From assembly GCA_021841985.1 (NCBI GenBank), contig JAKCCP010000322.1, positions 1 to 7,201 on the forward strand: DNA of 7,201 nucleotides, in the 5' to 3' direction. The stretch comes from Pseudomonadota bacterium. Its GTDB lineage: Bacteria; Pseudomonadota; Alphaproteobacteria; Acetobacterales; Acetobacteraceae. Position numbers and translations under genes: made by a program. Of the stretch, positions 6,397 through 7,201 are shown piece by piece. Position 1 is the first letter of the stretch. Each line of letters starts with the position of its first letter. The notes below the pieces were generated by a model. The model made no database searches. It was not told where the DNA came from and worked only from the letters and a program-made list of their open reading frames with translations.

Positions 6397-7155
6397 ATGG
6401 CTGAGGAGCGTGGCGATCTCACGCGCGTCGCGCTGCCGCCGCTCGCCTGGGCGCGGACACCCGGGCGCGCGCCCACGGTGGTGTTTTTCCCTGGCTTCAA
6501 CAGCAACATGAATGGCGAGAAAGCGATGGCTCTGGCCAGCCTGTGCGCCGCGCGCGGCCAGGCGATGCTGCGCTTTGACTATTCCGGCCATGGCGCCAGC
6601 GGCGGGCGTTTCGAGGACGGCACGATCGGGGCCTGGACCGCGGATGCGCTCGATATCATCGATGCCCTGACCGAGGGCGATCTCGTGCTGGTCGGCTCCT
6701 CGATGGGCGGCTGGATCGCGCTTTTGGTGGCGCTCGCGCGGCCGCGCCGCGTCACGGGGCTGATCGGCATCGCCGCCGCCCCCGATTTTACCGAAATCCT
6801 GATGTGGAACGCGATGTCTTTCGAGACCCGCGAAACCCTGCGGCGGCTGGGCAAAATCATGGCGCCGAGCCGCTACGGTCCGGCGATGCCGATCACCCTG
6901 GCGCTGATCGAGGAGGGACGGCGGCATCTCCTGCTCGAGCGGCCGATCCCGCTCGCCTGCCCGGTGCGGCTGCTGCATGGCCAGGCCGACCCGGAGGTGC
7001 CGTGGGAACTGGCGCTCCGCCTCGCCGAGCAGATCGCCACGCCCGATCTCCACCTCACCTTGGTCAAGGATGGCGATCACCGGCTTTCCCGCCCCGCCGA
7101 TCTCGCGCTACTAGGCGCGACGCTCGCTGGTCTCCTCGCGGAGAATGGCGGCTAG
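6397..7155 (+). CDS. Alpha/beta hydrolase, ABHD10-like
   Basis: This 252-residue single-domain serine hydrolase has no signal peptide, so it is cytoplasmic. An oxyanion-hole region PGFNSNMNGEKA lies at 32-43 and RFDYSGHGASGG at 59-70. The nucleophile elbow GSSMGG at 100-105 makes S102 the nucleophile. LLHGQADPEVPW at 192-203 supplies the acid D198, and DGDHR at 225-229 supplies H228. The Ser-Asp-His spacing and the flanking PGFNSNMNG, FDYSGHG, IP..CP.RLLHG and DHR blocks closely resemble human mitochondrial ABHD10, a thioesterase (depalmitoylase) and acyl-glucuronide esterase. The bacterial substrate is unknown, so ester or thioester hydrolysis is the most that can be said. The ATG at 6397 has GGAGA 8 bases upstream (6384-6388). 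It follows dps by 41 bases, and its 3' end overlaps a convergent minus-strand gene. Confidence 0.9.
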   Translation: MAEERGDLTRVALPPLAWARTPGRAPTVVFFPGFNSNMNGEKAMALASLCAARGQAMLRFDYSGHGASGGRFEDGTIGAWTADALDIIDALTEGDLVLVGSSMGGWIALLVALARPRRVTGLIGIAAAPDFTEILMWNAMSFETRETLRRLGKIMAPSRYGPAMPITLALIEEGRRHLLLERPIPLACPVRLLHGQADPEVPWELALRLAEQIATPDLHLTLVKDGDHRLSRPADLALLGATLAGLLAENGG

Positions 7156-7201
7156 CCCCTCGCGATAGGTGGGATAGAGCCACTCGAGCCCGAGCGCCGC
7201 T
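7111..7201 (-). CDS. 3' end of a convergent gene, possible SDR/epimerase-type oxidoreductase (partial)
   Basis: Reading leftward from the right edge, one frame gives 29 sense codons ending in TAG at 7113-7111. The peptide is AALGLEWLYPTYREGLAAIL followed by REETSERRA. Almost all codons end in G or C, as in the real genes here, and the YPTYREGLAA pattern resembles the C-terminus of NAD(P)-dependent epimerase/dehydratase-like (SDR) proteins of alphaproteobacteria. The family call is tentative because only the tail is present. The gene overlaps the last 45 bases of the hydrolase gene in convergent orientation. Confidence 0.55.
   Translation of the reverse strand, partial: AALGLEWLYPTYREGLAAILREETSERRA

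Overview
The window is a high-GC stretch of ordinary chromosome with a strong G/C bias at third codon positions. MetK, DapB, IspE and TrmB look alphaproteobacterial. The dapB-metK-trmB order, together with a tetratricopeptide lipoprotein next to ispE, suggests Rhodospirillales and most likely Acetobacteraceae; the family assignment is inference from gene content, not a search result. No mobile element, CRISPR array, rRNA or tRNA was found.

Layout, left to right. (1) Positions 1-110 hold no gene. They carry two back-to-back perfect hairpins followed by a T-rich tail, which probably terminate a gene lying off the left edge. (2) A plus-strand cluster follows: dapB (lysine/diaminopimelate synthesis), metK (S-adenosylmethionine synthesis) and trmB (a SAM-dependent tRNA m7G46 methyltransferase). 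metK and trmB overlap, and trmB appears to start at a CTG codon. (3) The cluster meets a minus-strand pair head-on, with stop codons that overlap. This pair is a TPR-repeat lipoprotein gene followed by ispE (isoprenoid precursor synthesis), joined by a 4-base TTGA overlap. (4) A divergent intergenic region of about 270 bases separates the TPR gene from a plus-strand dps (iron-storing DNA protection protein). (5) dps is followed by an alpha/beta hydrolase resembling mitochondrial ABHD10. (6) The last bases carry the 3' end of a minus-strand gene that overlaps the hydrolase tail and runs off the right edge.

How the genes fit together: DapB and MetK both draw on the aspartate family of metabolites, and MetK makes the cofactor that TrmB uses. 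IspE is an essential step of the MEP pathway and is tied translationally to a lipoprotein that probably faces the periplasm. Dps and the hydrolase look like stress or housekeeping functions.

I do not see a new multi-gene system here. The points most worth checking are the non-ATG starts at overlapping gene junctions (CTG for trmB, TTG for ispE), the tandem palindromes at the left edge, and the TPR-ispE linkage.
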